A stretch of DNA of 64,000 nucleotides from Xestospongia bergquistia. Taxonomy: Eukaryota > Porifera > Demospongiae > Haplosclerida > Petrosiidae. Below are positions 46,522 through 57,635 of this stretch, in pieces. The stretch covers positions 7,075,501 through 7,139,500 of the forward strand of contig OZ014413.1 of NCBI GenBank assembly GCA_963965975.1. Direction: 5' to 3'. Made by a program: the position numbers and the translations under genes. Every line of letters begins with the position of its first letter. The stretch's first letter is position 1. The notes below the pieces were generated by a model. The model worked only from the letters and a program-made list of their open reading frames with translations, did not search any database and had not been told where the DNA came from.

Positions 46522-48147
46522 ATGGCAAGCGTTTTGCTAAAACTTTTAGCTCGCTATCTTATTATCCTGTCTTTATGTGAAACCGCTTTTTCCTCTACAA
46601 ATAATTTACACTCTTCTTCAACAAAATCATTCCAGAAAGAAAGGAAAGACAGTGATGACAAGTTATCAATATTGTTTCTTCATTCAAATTATCCAGCTCA
46701 TTTCTTTCCTCTAGTGGCCTTAGGAGCAGAACTTGTAAGCAGAGGTCACCAAGTGACAACAATGGGCCCTACCATTGAAGGCTATGAACATCTACCCACA
46801 TTGGCTGAATCGCATGGCATTAAATACATATCAGCCGATTTCATTCCACGCTGGGTGTATGAAATGTCAACTGAGACTGGGAAACATGAAGGAAATGCCA
46901 ATTTTCTTGTATTTATGTACAATATGACTCAAATGTTGTCCAATGTAAGTAAGGATGACCTGTTTCTCTTCAAAATGAAACACCATATTAATAAGATGAA
47001 CAGTAGTGATTATAATTATATAATATCTGATGGTCCAGTTGCACCAGTGTTAGATTACACACAACGAATTTGGAATATCAGTAATGTTATGGTTGTTTTT
47101 ACACCAATACCTTTTCAACCTCAATATTTAATACCTTGGTCTTTTCCAAGAATTATTAGTCCTTTTACTGACAACATGTCATTCTCTGATCGGTTTTTAA
47201 ATACTGTTATATTTAATCCTATTGAAAGAGCTGCTTTTTTGTTGGTTGGGTTTTTATCAAGAATAGATGAAAGTCAACCTTTTCTCGATTACAGTGCATC
47301 TTTAATAATGCAACCTGTCCTTATAAATACAGTGTTTGGAGTTGATTGGCCTAAAACTGTACTTCCTCTACAACACTATGTTGGTCCAATGTTACTTCAA
47401 TCATCACCTTCTCTTGACTCTAATCTTGTTAAATGGTTATCAAACCAATCCCCAGACTCCAAGATCATTTATATTAGTATGGGTACAACTGGTGAAGTCA
47501 CTGATATAATGGCAAAAGCCTTCATAGAGCTATCAAAGGACTATGTCTTAGTTTGGTCATTACGTGAATCTAACCATAACGTACTTAAAGATCTTACAAT
47601 TAATGAAAATCGGGTCTACATTTCATCTTGGATATCACAGTTTACAATGCTACAACATTCTTTTGTAGTCTTGGCTATAATGCATTGTGGTATTACTAGT
47701 GTCCAAGAAGCACTGTATAATTCTATACCTGTTATATGTTTCCCCAATGCATATGACCAGTTTGATACAGCACTTAGACTTGAATCACAAGGTTTAGGAA
47801 TAAAGCTTTTAGCAAAGAAAGCGACAATAGAAAATGTTATAAATGCAGTCAACAGAATTCAAACAGGATCATACAATGAGCAGGCAAGAAAAGTGAGTCG
47901 TTTATTAAAAGCTGGTGGAGGAGCTAAGAGAGGTGCTGATTTAGTTGAACTTTATGCTGATGTAGGTTATGACCATGGCATTCCATCTTTTATTCGTTAT
48001 AAGTGGAGTTGGATCCAGTATTATAATGTTGATGTTTGGTTAGTGATAGTAACATCTTTATTTATATTCTCGTGGTGTTTTTGTAACATTTGCGGAAGAT
48101 GCTGGAAATGCTGTTGCAGTGGTCATCAAAAAACTAAGAGGGATTAA
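46522..48147 (+). CDS. UDP-glucuronosyltransferase-like enzyme
   Basis: Intronless, 541 aa from ATG 46522. The frame is open from an upstream ATG at 46363, but MASVLLKLLARYLIILSLC is a proper signal peptide, so I start there. A family-1 glycosyltransferase expected in the ER membrane, transferring sugar from a UDP donor to small lipophilic acceptors. The N-terminal acceptor half begins LSILFLHSNYPAHFFPL with the usual SRGHQVT. The C-terminal donor half carries IIYISMGTTGEVTD and the UDP-sugar signature region MHCGITSVQEALYNSIPVIC, FPNAYDQFDTALRLESQGLG. A transmembrane segment near residues 500-525 (VDVWLVIVTSLFIFSWCF) and a basic Cys-rich tail (ending HQKTKRD) follow, as in the family. The catalytic His of the N-terminal half would be His near residue 55 in the HFFPL segment. 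Substrate cannot be told. Confidence 0.85.
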   Translation: MASVLLKLLARYLIILSLCETAFSSTNNLHSSSTKSFQKERKDSDDKLSILFLHSNYPAHFFPLVALGAELVSRGHQVTTMGPTIEGYEHLPTLAESHGIKYISADFIPRWVYEMSTETGKHEGNANFLVFMYNMTQMLSNVSKDDLFLFKMKHHINKMNSSDYNYIISDGPVAPVLDYTQRIWNISNVMVVFTPIPFQPQYLIPWSFPRIISPFTDNMSFSDRFLNTVIFNPIERAAFLLVGFLSRIDESQPFLDYSASLIMQPVLINTVFGVDWPKTVLPLQHYVGPMLLQSSPSLDSNLVKWLSNQSPDSKIIYISMGTTGEVTDIMAKAFIELSKDYVLVWSLRESNHNVLKDLTINENRVYISSWISQFTMLQHSFVVLAIMHCGITSVQEALYNSIPVICFPNAYDQFDTALRLESQGLGIKLLAKKATIENVINAVNRIQTGSYNEQARKVSRLLKAGGGAKRGADLVELYADVGYDHGIPSFIRYKWSWIQYYNVDVWLVIVTSLFIFSWCFCNICGRCWKCCCSGHQKTKRD

Positions 48148-48680
48148 TTGTTGAAAAAGTGTTAGTTGTTGTATAATTATATATAGTATTTTTTTTTATT
48201 TTGGAAGTATTATGAGTTAATGGTGATTTCTTGTGTTAAGTCATGTAAATATTTAGTTTACTTTTTCATGTTCTTTTGGTGCTCCTGCATTTTTTAATCC
48301 TTGCTTTTAATAGTTTTTATTGTTAAGCAAAAGAGACAGTTTACAGACCAATAAACAATAGAGTGTCTCATTCACACTATTTCAAGTCAATGGATCTGTA
48401 TAAGTGGTTAATAACTTGAACAAAACAAGTCATGGTCAGCAATGTCATCTGTGGCTGTCCCTAACACATAGATATTACACTTGGTTACTATACTTTTACT
48501 AGACCTCTCCCACTAAACATTGAATTGTAACATTGATGTCATGTCTACCAATATTTATGCTAATTTTCTTACTGGACTGTATGTAATTAATTATTACTCA
48601 TCTACCTTTTTCACATGCATAGTCTCTGGAAACAAATAATGCATTCTTAGATGTATAAGTGGCATTGTGGATGTTAAAAC
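48148..48680. repeat. 3' flank of the UGT gene and dispersed repeat
   Basis: 48530-48680 is a diverged copy of 18180-18310 (TTTATGCTAATTTTCTTACTGGA, TGTAATTAATTATTA). The proximal part holds no feature. Confidence 0.5.
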
Positions 48681-48862
48681 TGAGACATGTCCTGATCCTA
48701 TCATTTATGTTACTATGATATTAATTAAACTCTTTCATTACTACCGGCAACTGGATCCTCAATCAAAAGACGTAGGATTCTTCTTTGTTAACAATTACAG
48801 AAATATATAGGTGGTTGGGGAGAACCAGCTGATAGACTGAATGCAGCTGGCTGTTTTATCAA
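48681..48862 (+). pseudogene. Fragment of the GH76-like gene
   Basis: Matches 49915-50075 of the intact gene: (G)AGACA.GTCCTGATCCTAT, CTCTTTCATTACTA..GGCAACTGGATCCTC, TTCTTCTTTG, GGTTGGGGAGAACCAGC. It has a small internal insertion and frame breaks. It sits inside the dispersed repeat that continues at 48880-49090, so duplication probably carried both. Confidence 0.7.
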
Positions 48863-49860
48863 TTTATATGTGTAATATGACTTGTAATGGATAACACGTA
48901 TAAATTTTGTATTTGCTATAATTATTGTGTAGGAATATACAATACAACAGCACATTATAGTTCGCCATAGGATTTAGGATCAAATTTTTCAAAAAAACAG
49001 CACATTATAACTAATACCAAATGTAAATGTTAATGTTACTATTGTTAGTACCACCTTTTATTAGTGCTATCATGTCCTAAAGTGGTACAATGTACTATAT
49101 TAGTACACTTGTAGAGGATAAGCATGTGAATAATTGTTTAGCTGGTACAGATTCAATTTACTGTAATGATTGAAGGCAGTCCTCCTCGTATACAGTGCTT
49201 GTCATTGACATTTCTGGTAATACAGTATATATTATCTTATTGGATATTTACTTGATAACAGAACTGTCTATATTTTTTGTTATTATCTCTAATAACCTAA
49301 CAATATCATAATAAACAAAATAGAATAATCTTGAATAAAAAGTTTTAGCAGTTAATAATTATCATCCGTTTTTCAGTTCTTTTTTATTTTAAGCAACATG
49401 TCAATTGATATAAAATATTGTTTATTAGTCCTAAATTTTGTATAAATACTATTTAGTTTACCCTTTTCGTGTCAATTTTTTGTTATTCCAGGATATAAAG
49501 ATCATAGTTGATTGTCAAACTTTGAAACATGTGAAGGTTTATTTAACATTAAATGGTTTATACCAAAAGGCGTAGAGTATAATTAAAACAATTGCTTATA
49601 CTGGTGGGAGGAATGATACACAGATTACTAATATAACACTGATTATAATGTTCTAGTAATTACGATAATTAAACCTATTAATCATTATTTAGCTGCTTGT
49701 GAAGTACAAGGTGTCAACAAAAGTCTTTAACTTACTCCAGTTTTTTCTTAATATTATACACTGACTAATAGTTATATAATTTATTAGGTGTGAATTATAT
49801 TCATATGTGGCATGTGATACAAGCATGACCGTTATTATTACATAGTCTCTGTAAACAATA
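48863..49860. other. Upstream region of the GH76-like gene
   Basis: 48880-49090 is repeat sequence related to 18366-18530. About 49525-49550 has a short stretch matching the second somatomedin-B exon part (CATGTGAAGGTTTAT), a further tiny relic. No other gene. Confidence 0.45.
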
Positions 49861-51832
49861 ATGTGGATCAAAGTGTTGTTACTGTTATTAGTGGTAACTG
49901 TACAAGCTAAGCCTGAGACACTTCCTGATCCTATAACTCGTGTAACTCAGACACTAAATGGACTCTTTCATTACTATTGGCAACTAGATCCTCTATCAAA
50001 AGGCATTGGATTCTTCTTTGCTTGTGGACAGATTGGCGGCTGGGGAGAACCAGCCAAATGGACAGAATGCAGCTGTAATAATCCTTATTCTTGTTCAGAT
50101 TGCTATCGTTGGTGGGATGCTATTGCATTAGAATCAATTGCATCATTTGGTATTAGTACTAGTTCTAAAAGAAATATTACTATTGCTGATATCTTCTTTG
50201 CTCACTCGCCTTATAATGCTAACTGGTATGGATGCACCTACATTGATGACTTCTTGTGGTATGGGATTACTTATCTCAATGTGTATGAGTGGTCTAAGGT
50301 AATGACAAAACATGTATAATAATGTTTATATGTTCTCACTATAGGATCCAAAATGGCTTCAACGTTCCATTGCATTGCATGACTGGGGTTGGAAGAATGG
50401 TTGGGATGATCAGTGTGGTGGTGTCTGGTGGAGAAACTGTAAAGGTAACTACTATAAGGATTCTGTCACAATATTGGAATTACTTCACTTTGCATCAAAA
50501 CTATCTTTCATGCTACCAAACCAATCAAAATATTTGACTGGTGCAGAAAAAATTTGGGCTTGGTTCTTTAGCTTTGATGATGGACGAGGATTGATGAGTA
50601 ATAAATATTTAGTGTCAACTGGTGCTGTTCCAGAACAATGTTGTAATTCATCCTCATCAAATCCATTTTCAAGATGTGTCAATTCAAATATATCTGGAAC
50701 ATCATACAATCAAGGATTATTAATGAGCTCAGCAGCATATTTGTATCGACGTACTGGTAATAAAACTTATCTAAATGTTGGTATGAGAGCATTGGAAGCT
50801 ATTCTTACTAATTATACAACAAAGGAAGGTATTTTGATTGATGAACCACGAAGCTATCAAACCTACAAGATTGGACAGTGTTGGGGAGGTTCATCTGATC
50901 CTGGTGGGGACTATTATTCATTCCAAGGAGTGTTTATGCTTCATCTCAGTTATTTTACAGAATTGTTAGCTGAAAATGGCAGCCTATCTGCTGAGACTAT
51001 GTCTAAAATACAAACATTTGTTGAAAAAACTAGTGATGCTGCTTGGTTAAGATCAGCTGTATGGTCTCCTTTTCAGACTACTGATGCTTGTAATACTAAT
51101 CCAACCCATCCTAATGTAAATTATCCTAAGTTTCACTGGTGGTGGGGAAATAAAAATGTCACTCAACAAGTTATGCCTCCAGATCCAAGCCATTTTTTTC
51201 CTAAAACACAGCTTCGTTGTCACAGTATTGGCAATCACACACAATTATGGCAAGGAATGACCAATGATGAATCTGACTGTAAACAGAAATGTATGAAAAA
51301 CAAAAATTGCTCCAAATATCTATATCAGTCTGACCAAAGTACTGTACAAGGTTTAGATTGCTGGATATGGTCTTACAATAGATCTGATCATATCTGCAAT
51401 GGTTCAGATTCAAACTTTAATGTTGGTATCAAAAGACCAGTTGGAGCAACATGTAAGAATCATTGTGATTCAAAGGAACCACTTAAACTAGATCATGATG
51501 GTGTATGTTATTGTGATTCCAACTGTACAAAACATCTTGATTGTTGTTTGGACTATGCTGATTTTTGCCTTCCTGATAATTTTTCAACATGTGAAGGTTT
51601 ATGTAATGTAACTGAACCTCGTGCTATAAAAGGAGGAGGATATTGCTGGTGTATGGCTGGTTGCTTTGAATGGTTTACAGATAATAACAGTTATGGTAGC
51701 TGTTGTCCAGATTATAATATACAATGTCTAAATGTTACAATTCCTACATGCTTAGATGCCAGGACACAAGGAAATGCACTAAATTTGTTTCTTGCACACC
51801 TCAAAATTTCTAAAGCTAAAAACATTAATTAA
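49861..51832 (+). CDS. Secreted GH76-like glycosidase with PAN-like and somatomedin-B-like domains
   Basis: A 641-aa secreted protein. Exon 1 is 49861-50298, a 46-bp intron follows, and exon 2 is 50345-51832; the splice is in phase 0. The signal peptide is MWIKVLLLLLVVTVQA. The catalytic part (about residues 25-400) has GH76 hallmarks: adjacent acids Asp129-Asp130 in TYIDDFLWYGITYLNVYEWS, then WDDQCGGVWWRN, and SYNQGLLMSSAAYLYRRTGN. From family knowledge GH76 enzymes are endo-alpha-1,6-mannanases whose catalytic residues are two adjacent Asp. A Cys-containing apple/PAN-like region follows (LRCHSIGNHTQLWQGMTNDE to the CWIWSY segment). Then come two Cys-rich modules of somatomedin-B type: CKNHCDSKEPLKLDHDGVCY...DCCLDYADFC and CEGLCNVTEPRAIKGGGYCW...SCCPDYNIQC. 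No membrane anchor. Probable role: cleavage of mannan-type glycans of microbes or matrix (inferred). Confidence 0.85.
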
Positions 51833-52560
51833 AATTATTGTCATATGTCTGTGCTCTAGTAAAATTATTCTGCTAAAGGCAATTTTTGCTAACTATCAAC
51901 TTTTGTTTTTTTATCATTGTAGAGGCAAAGATGAGGTCACATAATGGGGTAGGAAAAATAGTTAATTCAATTTACTGCCTTGTAGTAAAAATACAACATA
52001 TATGTGCATGACCTGCCCACATATTTGGTATATACACTTTGCCTAAGGAAAGCCCTGTTACTATTGAAATGCGTGTATACTAGATTCCTGTATTATATTT
52101 GGTTTATAGATTGACTATAATGTCATTGTGGAATTTAAAAACCTTTGATTTTGGCTATAAGTAATTCTCATGAAACAATCTTTAATTGTTGAAAATTAAC
52201 TGATTCTTTAACAAGAAGTAGTTAACACATTATATACTGTAAAAATCAAAGGTTATTAATTCCATAATAACATTAGTCAATCCATGAGAATTTGATTTCT
52301 AATAATGTGCATTCATTAAATAGTCAGGGCCATAGGCAGCAATATATTCCAATAGGTGTGCAGGGTCACATATACTTGATGAGGTGTATCTCCTGTGAGT
52401 TGAGGCCGTTCATCTGTTGCTCAAGTACTCACTAACCTTGGGCATATGTAGTCAATAGGCATATGTGGTCACTAGTCATATGTTGTATTTGCTGTAGTCA
52501 GCCTTAAGTATCTCTTTTATCCTTTTCTTGGTTTCTTAGGTGAGAAATGGATGAGATATA
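51833..52560. other. Intergenic, no gene seen
   Basis: Contains no recognised element. 52235-52275 (AAATCAAAGGTTATTAATTCC) and 52123-52145 (GGAATTTAAAAACCTTTGATTTT) face each other as short inverted arms about 100 bp apart, possibly a small foldback. Confidence 0.4.
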
Positions 52561-52569
52561 AAGTTTTAC

Positions 52570-53940
52570 TAGTTTGAATAATTTTAATACTTGTTGGATT
52601 TATTATTGGAATTTTTACATTAGTGATAAACATTTCATTTCATTCATTTCTAAATAACATTTCTGTAGTTGGAATAAGATTAATTCTAAGTTTTTTATTC
52701 TTATTGGGATATGGTACATTTGAAGCTAATGTCATCCAATTTGGTAATGATCAACTTCAGTTTGCACCATCTCAAGAGTTAAGTAGTTTTGTTTATTGTG
52801 CTCTATATATATGCTATTTTTAGATTCATTTTGTTAATAGCATCAATTATAGCAGCTACTGTTTATAAATACACATTATTTTACTTTTGTTTTTATTTTT
52901 GGTTTTGGTGTACTTGTTGTCATGATTGCAGTTTTGTGTTTTTGTTGTTTTAACATCACTTAGTAATTGAGTCAGCTCAATACAACAATCCTGTCAAGCT
53001 AATCTGAATAGTAATAAGGTATGCTTGGACTCACAAGCAACCAGAGAGATCTATAGTGCTTTTGCATATGAAGAGTATTCTCCCTCAAAAATTGACCTGT
53101 GTAAAGAGAGATATGGAGGACCATTTACTACTGTACAAGTAGAGGATATCAAAAGCTTTTTCTACGAAGTTAGTATAGTTTTAAGGACTGTTGGATATGG
53201 ACCCATTGACACTAAATCAAAAATCTCTGATCAATATTTAGTACTTATGCAAGAAATGGTCCAAATAGTTTCATAGAAAATCTGCTACTGACATATCATC
53301 TAACAGTTTCATATATTTTCATTGTATTTGCTGCTCCTTTCCATCAATTTATAATTGTTCCTTCCTTCTCTAACTACATTCCAAGAATGTTGAAACGTAT
53401 ATGGATTGGACTAGTGCCACTATTAATAGAGTCAATAATGACTGCTCTTATTAGCTATTTCATGACCATGCAGAGATATCGAGAATTGCTTCAATTATTA
53501 ATGATTTGTGTTTGACCATTAACAACAACATAACCATTGAAAATGAACTGCAATCAGAATGTAATCACATTATCTTTCTAATCTCATTATCTTTCTATAT
53601 CGTGACTGTTCCTCAGGTTTTAGCTGGCATTAGTATTTTTTGTTTGATTCAATTCATTAGTATTAAGTTTATTCCTAGCTCAAGGTCCTCATACTATGCA
53701 AGGTTTGGTAATCAGTATATGGTACATGAGCAATTGTATTTATTGTGTACACTTCACTATGGCAAATTCAACATTATTATGCTGTCAAAACTAGTGTTGT
53801 TTTCATTTCAGTTATTACTTACACTATTGCTGCATATAAATATAAAATAAATACAGACAACATAATGAACCAATCTGAAGTTAATGAGAGATTGATCATT
53901 ACTGAGTTACTATTGCAGTGTTCTGTGTATTACAAGTAGG
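52570..53940 (+). pseudogene. POT/MFS-type transporter, diverged pseudogene
   Basis: Four successive pieces, in collinear order but in different frames and separated by stops, align with the intact transporter. GYGTFEANVIQFGNDQLQ with PSQELSSFVY lies at 52700-52800. YSPSKIDLCKERYGGPFTTVQ with VEDIKSF is at 53070-53160. A helix segment NYIPRMLKRIWIGLVPLL lies at 53370-53430. A piece beginning PQVLAGISIFCLIQFIS is at 53613-53740. Sequence divergence from the other copies is much greater, so it derives from a different subfamily member. Not functional as read. Confidence 0.7.
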
Positions 53941-54105
53941 TGCTCAAGTAAGCTTAATAACTTAATTATGAAGTCACTTTGAAAGCATTTTAATGCATAT
54001 CTGCAAACAATTGATTCAAGTTTTTAATTTTTTTAATAGGATTTTAGTCAATATATAGAAACTAAGTAACTTTAATTAGAAGCATTACTTGTTGTTATTA
54101 TGTAA

Positions 54106-54390
54106 GTGTGTGTAAATAACATTACTACATTACATAATCCAACAAGTATTACTTTCTGCATAATATTCATATGTCTGGCAGTCTGTGTATTATGGTTATA
54201 CTACAAGACCATTGACGATCTGAAAACAGCGGCCGAAGTTTCCACTACCAAGTCACGTCACCAGTACTACATCCTAAAAATGTATGAGGTACTTCAGTGT
54301 GGTGATGTGGACAAGCTTATCAAGAAGAGAAAGTCACCAGAAGATTTTATCATTGTAATCATTTATGATAAAGTTCCTTACAACACTTAA
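54106..54390 (+). other. Candidate coding exon, unknown protein
   Basis: A 94-codon frame. The second half (about 54205-54390) is charged and less AT-rich than the flanks, with KTIDDLKTAAEVSTTKSRHQ and YYILKMYEVLQCGDVDKLIK. It could be a helical domain exon with an acceptor near TACTACAAG at 54207. The first half, with a hydrophobic stretch ITFCIIFICLAVCVLWLYY, could be a membrane segment. Family not recognised; it may be a fragment. Confidence 0.35.
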
Positions 54391-57300
54391 ACAATGATGA
54401 ACTTTCCACCAATATATCACATTCAGTGATTTCGCGAAATAACTGGAGCCTCATTACAGTGATTTTATGAACTTGCTAGAGTTTTTAGTCAATTTATAAG
54501 CCCCTAAAGGAAAAGTGATTTCACAAATTCCCTGAAAGTTTCAGGAATTTCGCAAAATCCCTATATGCACAATCTCACTGCAACATATATATAATATAAT
54601 ATAAACTTACTACTAACATAAAACATCCTTTAAGTTGTACTTATAGTGGATTGGCTATGTCATTAAGACATAATGAAAAAAGTGAAATCACAGCAAAACT
54701 GATGAAGTAAGTTTGGCATAATGTTTGTATTAAGTCTCCTCTTCATCCCTTAAATCGAGAAATATTCTGAAATAAAAAGTCCATTATTGAATACAGTACC
54801 AGACTAGATATTGGCTTTTTGGGATCAATAAGAATTATTTGATGTACATTATCTATATCTAACCAATCAGATTGCTTGGAATCCATGATAAAACATCTAG
54901 TCAGTTTTAGAATGAGACTTGCTATTAGAAAAAGTATATCTCAATATATGCAACATAATGTACTGTACTTGTGTTTATCTTACATGTGTTGTGTAGTAAT
55001 TAATGTGATAAATCAGAAAATGTGATGATGTACTTGTATACAGGAGATATCCTGTTGATATAAATTTAGACTACACTCTTTGGCTCTTGTTGAAAGAAGT
55101 AACTGGTCTAAGTTAAAGAGAAACTAACTGAATTAGATTTTATTATATACTTTGTATTCAAACAGGTCTTTAAGAAATAAGTAATACTTATATTAGAGAA
55201 AGAAATCTGTGGTGATATGGATAAATGGAAGCTTAACTAAGGATTCAGATGGTTAAGTACAAGGAAGTAATACCAATATAGTTTCATAATACATTATAGT
55301 AGATAAATAATTAATGAGTGTACTTTGACAGTTATGACATCAATGCTTTTATTTTTCTTTCTAGTGTACCTTTCTAGTGTTACTAGCCAACTAGGGAAGT
55401 GCTGGTGACTCTAGTAATTAATATAGTTAATAATTTTATAATTCAGATCATGAATGAATGAGAATGTAATTATTGCAAAACTACTGATATTATTAAAAAT
55501 TGACAATAGCTGAATGAACTCTCTAAATGGACTCTGCTCAAACCTGGAACTGATCCATTGCAATGACTATATAGGAACAAAGTATGAGTCCATAGATAAT
55601 GTATGACATATTAGCATAAATAGTTACAGTAAACAGTCAATTGTTGCTGTACTGAATGCCTGCACTTTTTTCAAGAAACTGCTACTTTTTGAAGAATTTC
55701 AAGTTATAGGAAGCTTTGTAGTGCTCTAAAAAATATTTCTAATTTTCCTAAAAAGAATTGCAAAAGCTATGCTCGTATAGTCTTAGTGTAGTTAAACAAA
55801 CAAAGAAAAAAAAAGAAAATGACTCTTTACCAAATTCCAAATTCTCCAGTTCAAAAATACTTGTTGTTATTCTAACTGTGTAACCTTAAGTCACTTTTAA
55901 CAGGTATTTTAGAGCATTCTAGTGTAATATATTGAAAATGACAGTTACTCCTTTCACATTGTTCATAGTTATATATATCTAGAATTACTCTCCTTAATAG
56001 TAGGTGCATAAGTTGTTTTTACAGTTTTCACTCTATTCTTTTTTTGTAAAACTAACACTACACATGTACTGCTGTAAATCTAATGAAGTGTTGACATGAC
56101 ATGTTTCACAACAATTAACTAGAAATAAAATACCAGGACTGTTGACAATAAGGGCATTTTAAAAAGAGTTTTACTGTACTAAATAATGCAAGAATTAACT
56201 ACTTAAGTATTGATATTGTAGTTGTTTTTGTTATTCTGCAATATCTGGTATTGTTATTACAAATAAATTGAAAGTAAAAGTAGACATAATTTTATAAATT
56301 CAAGTTGGTCTTTCAGATTTTCCAAAATGATTCGTTGCTATACAGTTGGGAATAACTTAAATGAAATGTACCAATGTCATGATTATTAGTGGTCCACCAC
56401 CATATTCTATTGACCCAGCCCAACATAAGACATTGTAACTAGTATCTCACTCTTAATAGATTTTTGCTGAGGTAAACACATCAATAATATTTAACAATAG
56501 GTTGAAGACTTGTACAGCAGTAACCAGTCCTGAACTGAGGAATAGCTATTGTGCTAGAAAGCCATAGAGGAAAGTGTCTGAGGATAATGAGGACAACAAC
56601 TATTGCAAGAGATTAAAACAAAAAAAACATGGTAACTTTGGTGTTTTAAGCCTACTGCAACTGCAATGCAATGGACCAAGGCAATGATATTATAAAGACA
56701 GTGATTTCACAACATTGTAGAAATTATTATTATTTTAAACAACAATTTTGTAGCTCACATTGATGGATTACTATGGAATCTATAATTCATGTGAATTACT
56801 CTCTATATAATTTATTGGTATACTATTGTAAACCAACAAATTATAGAATAAGTAATTCCCATGACTTTTGCATTCCATAATGCTCCAGACATGCAAACTA
56901 CAAATCAGATGTCAAAATATCATGCTAATTTTTCATATTGAAGTCATATTATTTGTAGTTATATATCATTATTTGTAGAACTATGGAAAAATCATTACAG
57001 TAGCAAAGTGGATATAGACACCAAAAAAGAATAGCACACAATGGATGTCAATACAGTTTGTTGATATAAAATTATGTTTTAACATAGTAGAAATTTTGTG
57101 AAATCTTTACTCCAAGAAACTGTGATTTAGTTGGAGTTAGTAAATCTAATAGAACTGGAACTCTATGTTTTGTCATATATAGGTAATTTTGGGATATGGA
57201 TTAACTCAGTGTAAAACAATGTATAGGACTATCTTATTCCATAATTTAACTAACTATTGGGAGTTATTTCAATCACATATGATATTTTATCATTATGCAT

Positions 57301-57600
57301 TACTTATAGCATTAATTAGATGCACAACACAATGATATATCATTACATACATATTTTTATTAGAAATAACTCCAAATAACTGTTAGACCAATTGTTTGTG
57401 GCAAGGTCAATTTAAAAATCTCTATTGGTTAAGCCAGACTATCATTATATTGAAAGAGTAACTTTCTTTCTATGTTTTATAACATACTACAAGTATGGCT
57501 TTTTGTTATTTATGAATAAAAATAATATATATTAAAAAAGCAAAACATACATACACAAATACTCACAAAGGTACACACACACACATACACACAAATGAAA
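54391..57600. other. Intergenic, 3.2 kb without a complete gene
   Basis: Three features only. At 56505-56620, minus strand, a fragment matches 58440-58550 of the beta-helix membrane protein gene. At 56795-56862 a hairpin (arms ATTACTCTCTATATAATTTATTGGT and ACCAACAAATTATAGAATAAGTAAT) resembles the one at 5178-5248. At 57249-57386 an inverted repeat has arms ACTATTGGGAGTTATTTC and GAAATAACTCCAAATAACT. The remainder shows no coding or repeat signal. Confidence 0.5.
56505..56620 (-). pseudogene. Small relic of the beta-helix membrane protein gene
   Basis: Matches 58440-58550 (membrane-segment region; ACAGCAGTAACCAGT.CTTGAACTGAGGAAT, then AATGACTGAGAATAAT-like). Short, with indels; non-functional. 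Confidence 0.65.
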
Positions 57601-57635
57601 CTTATTAATAATATACACACTCAAAAATTGTTCAG

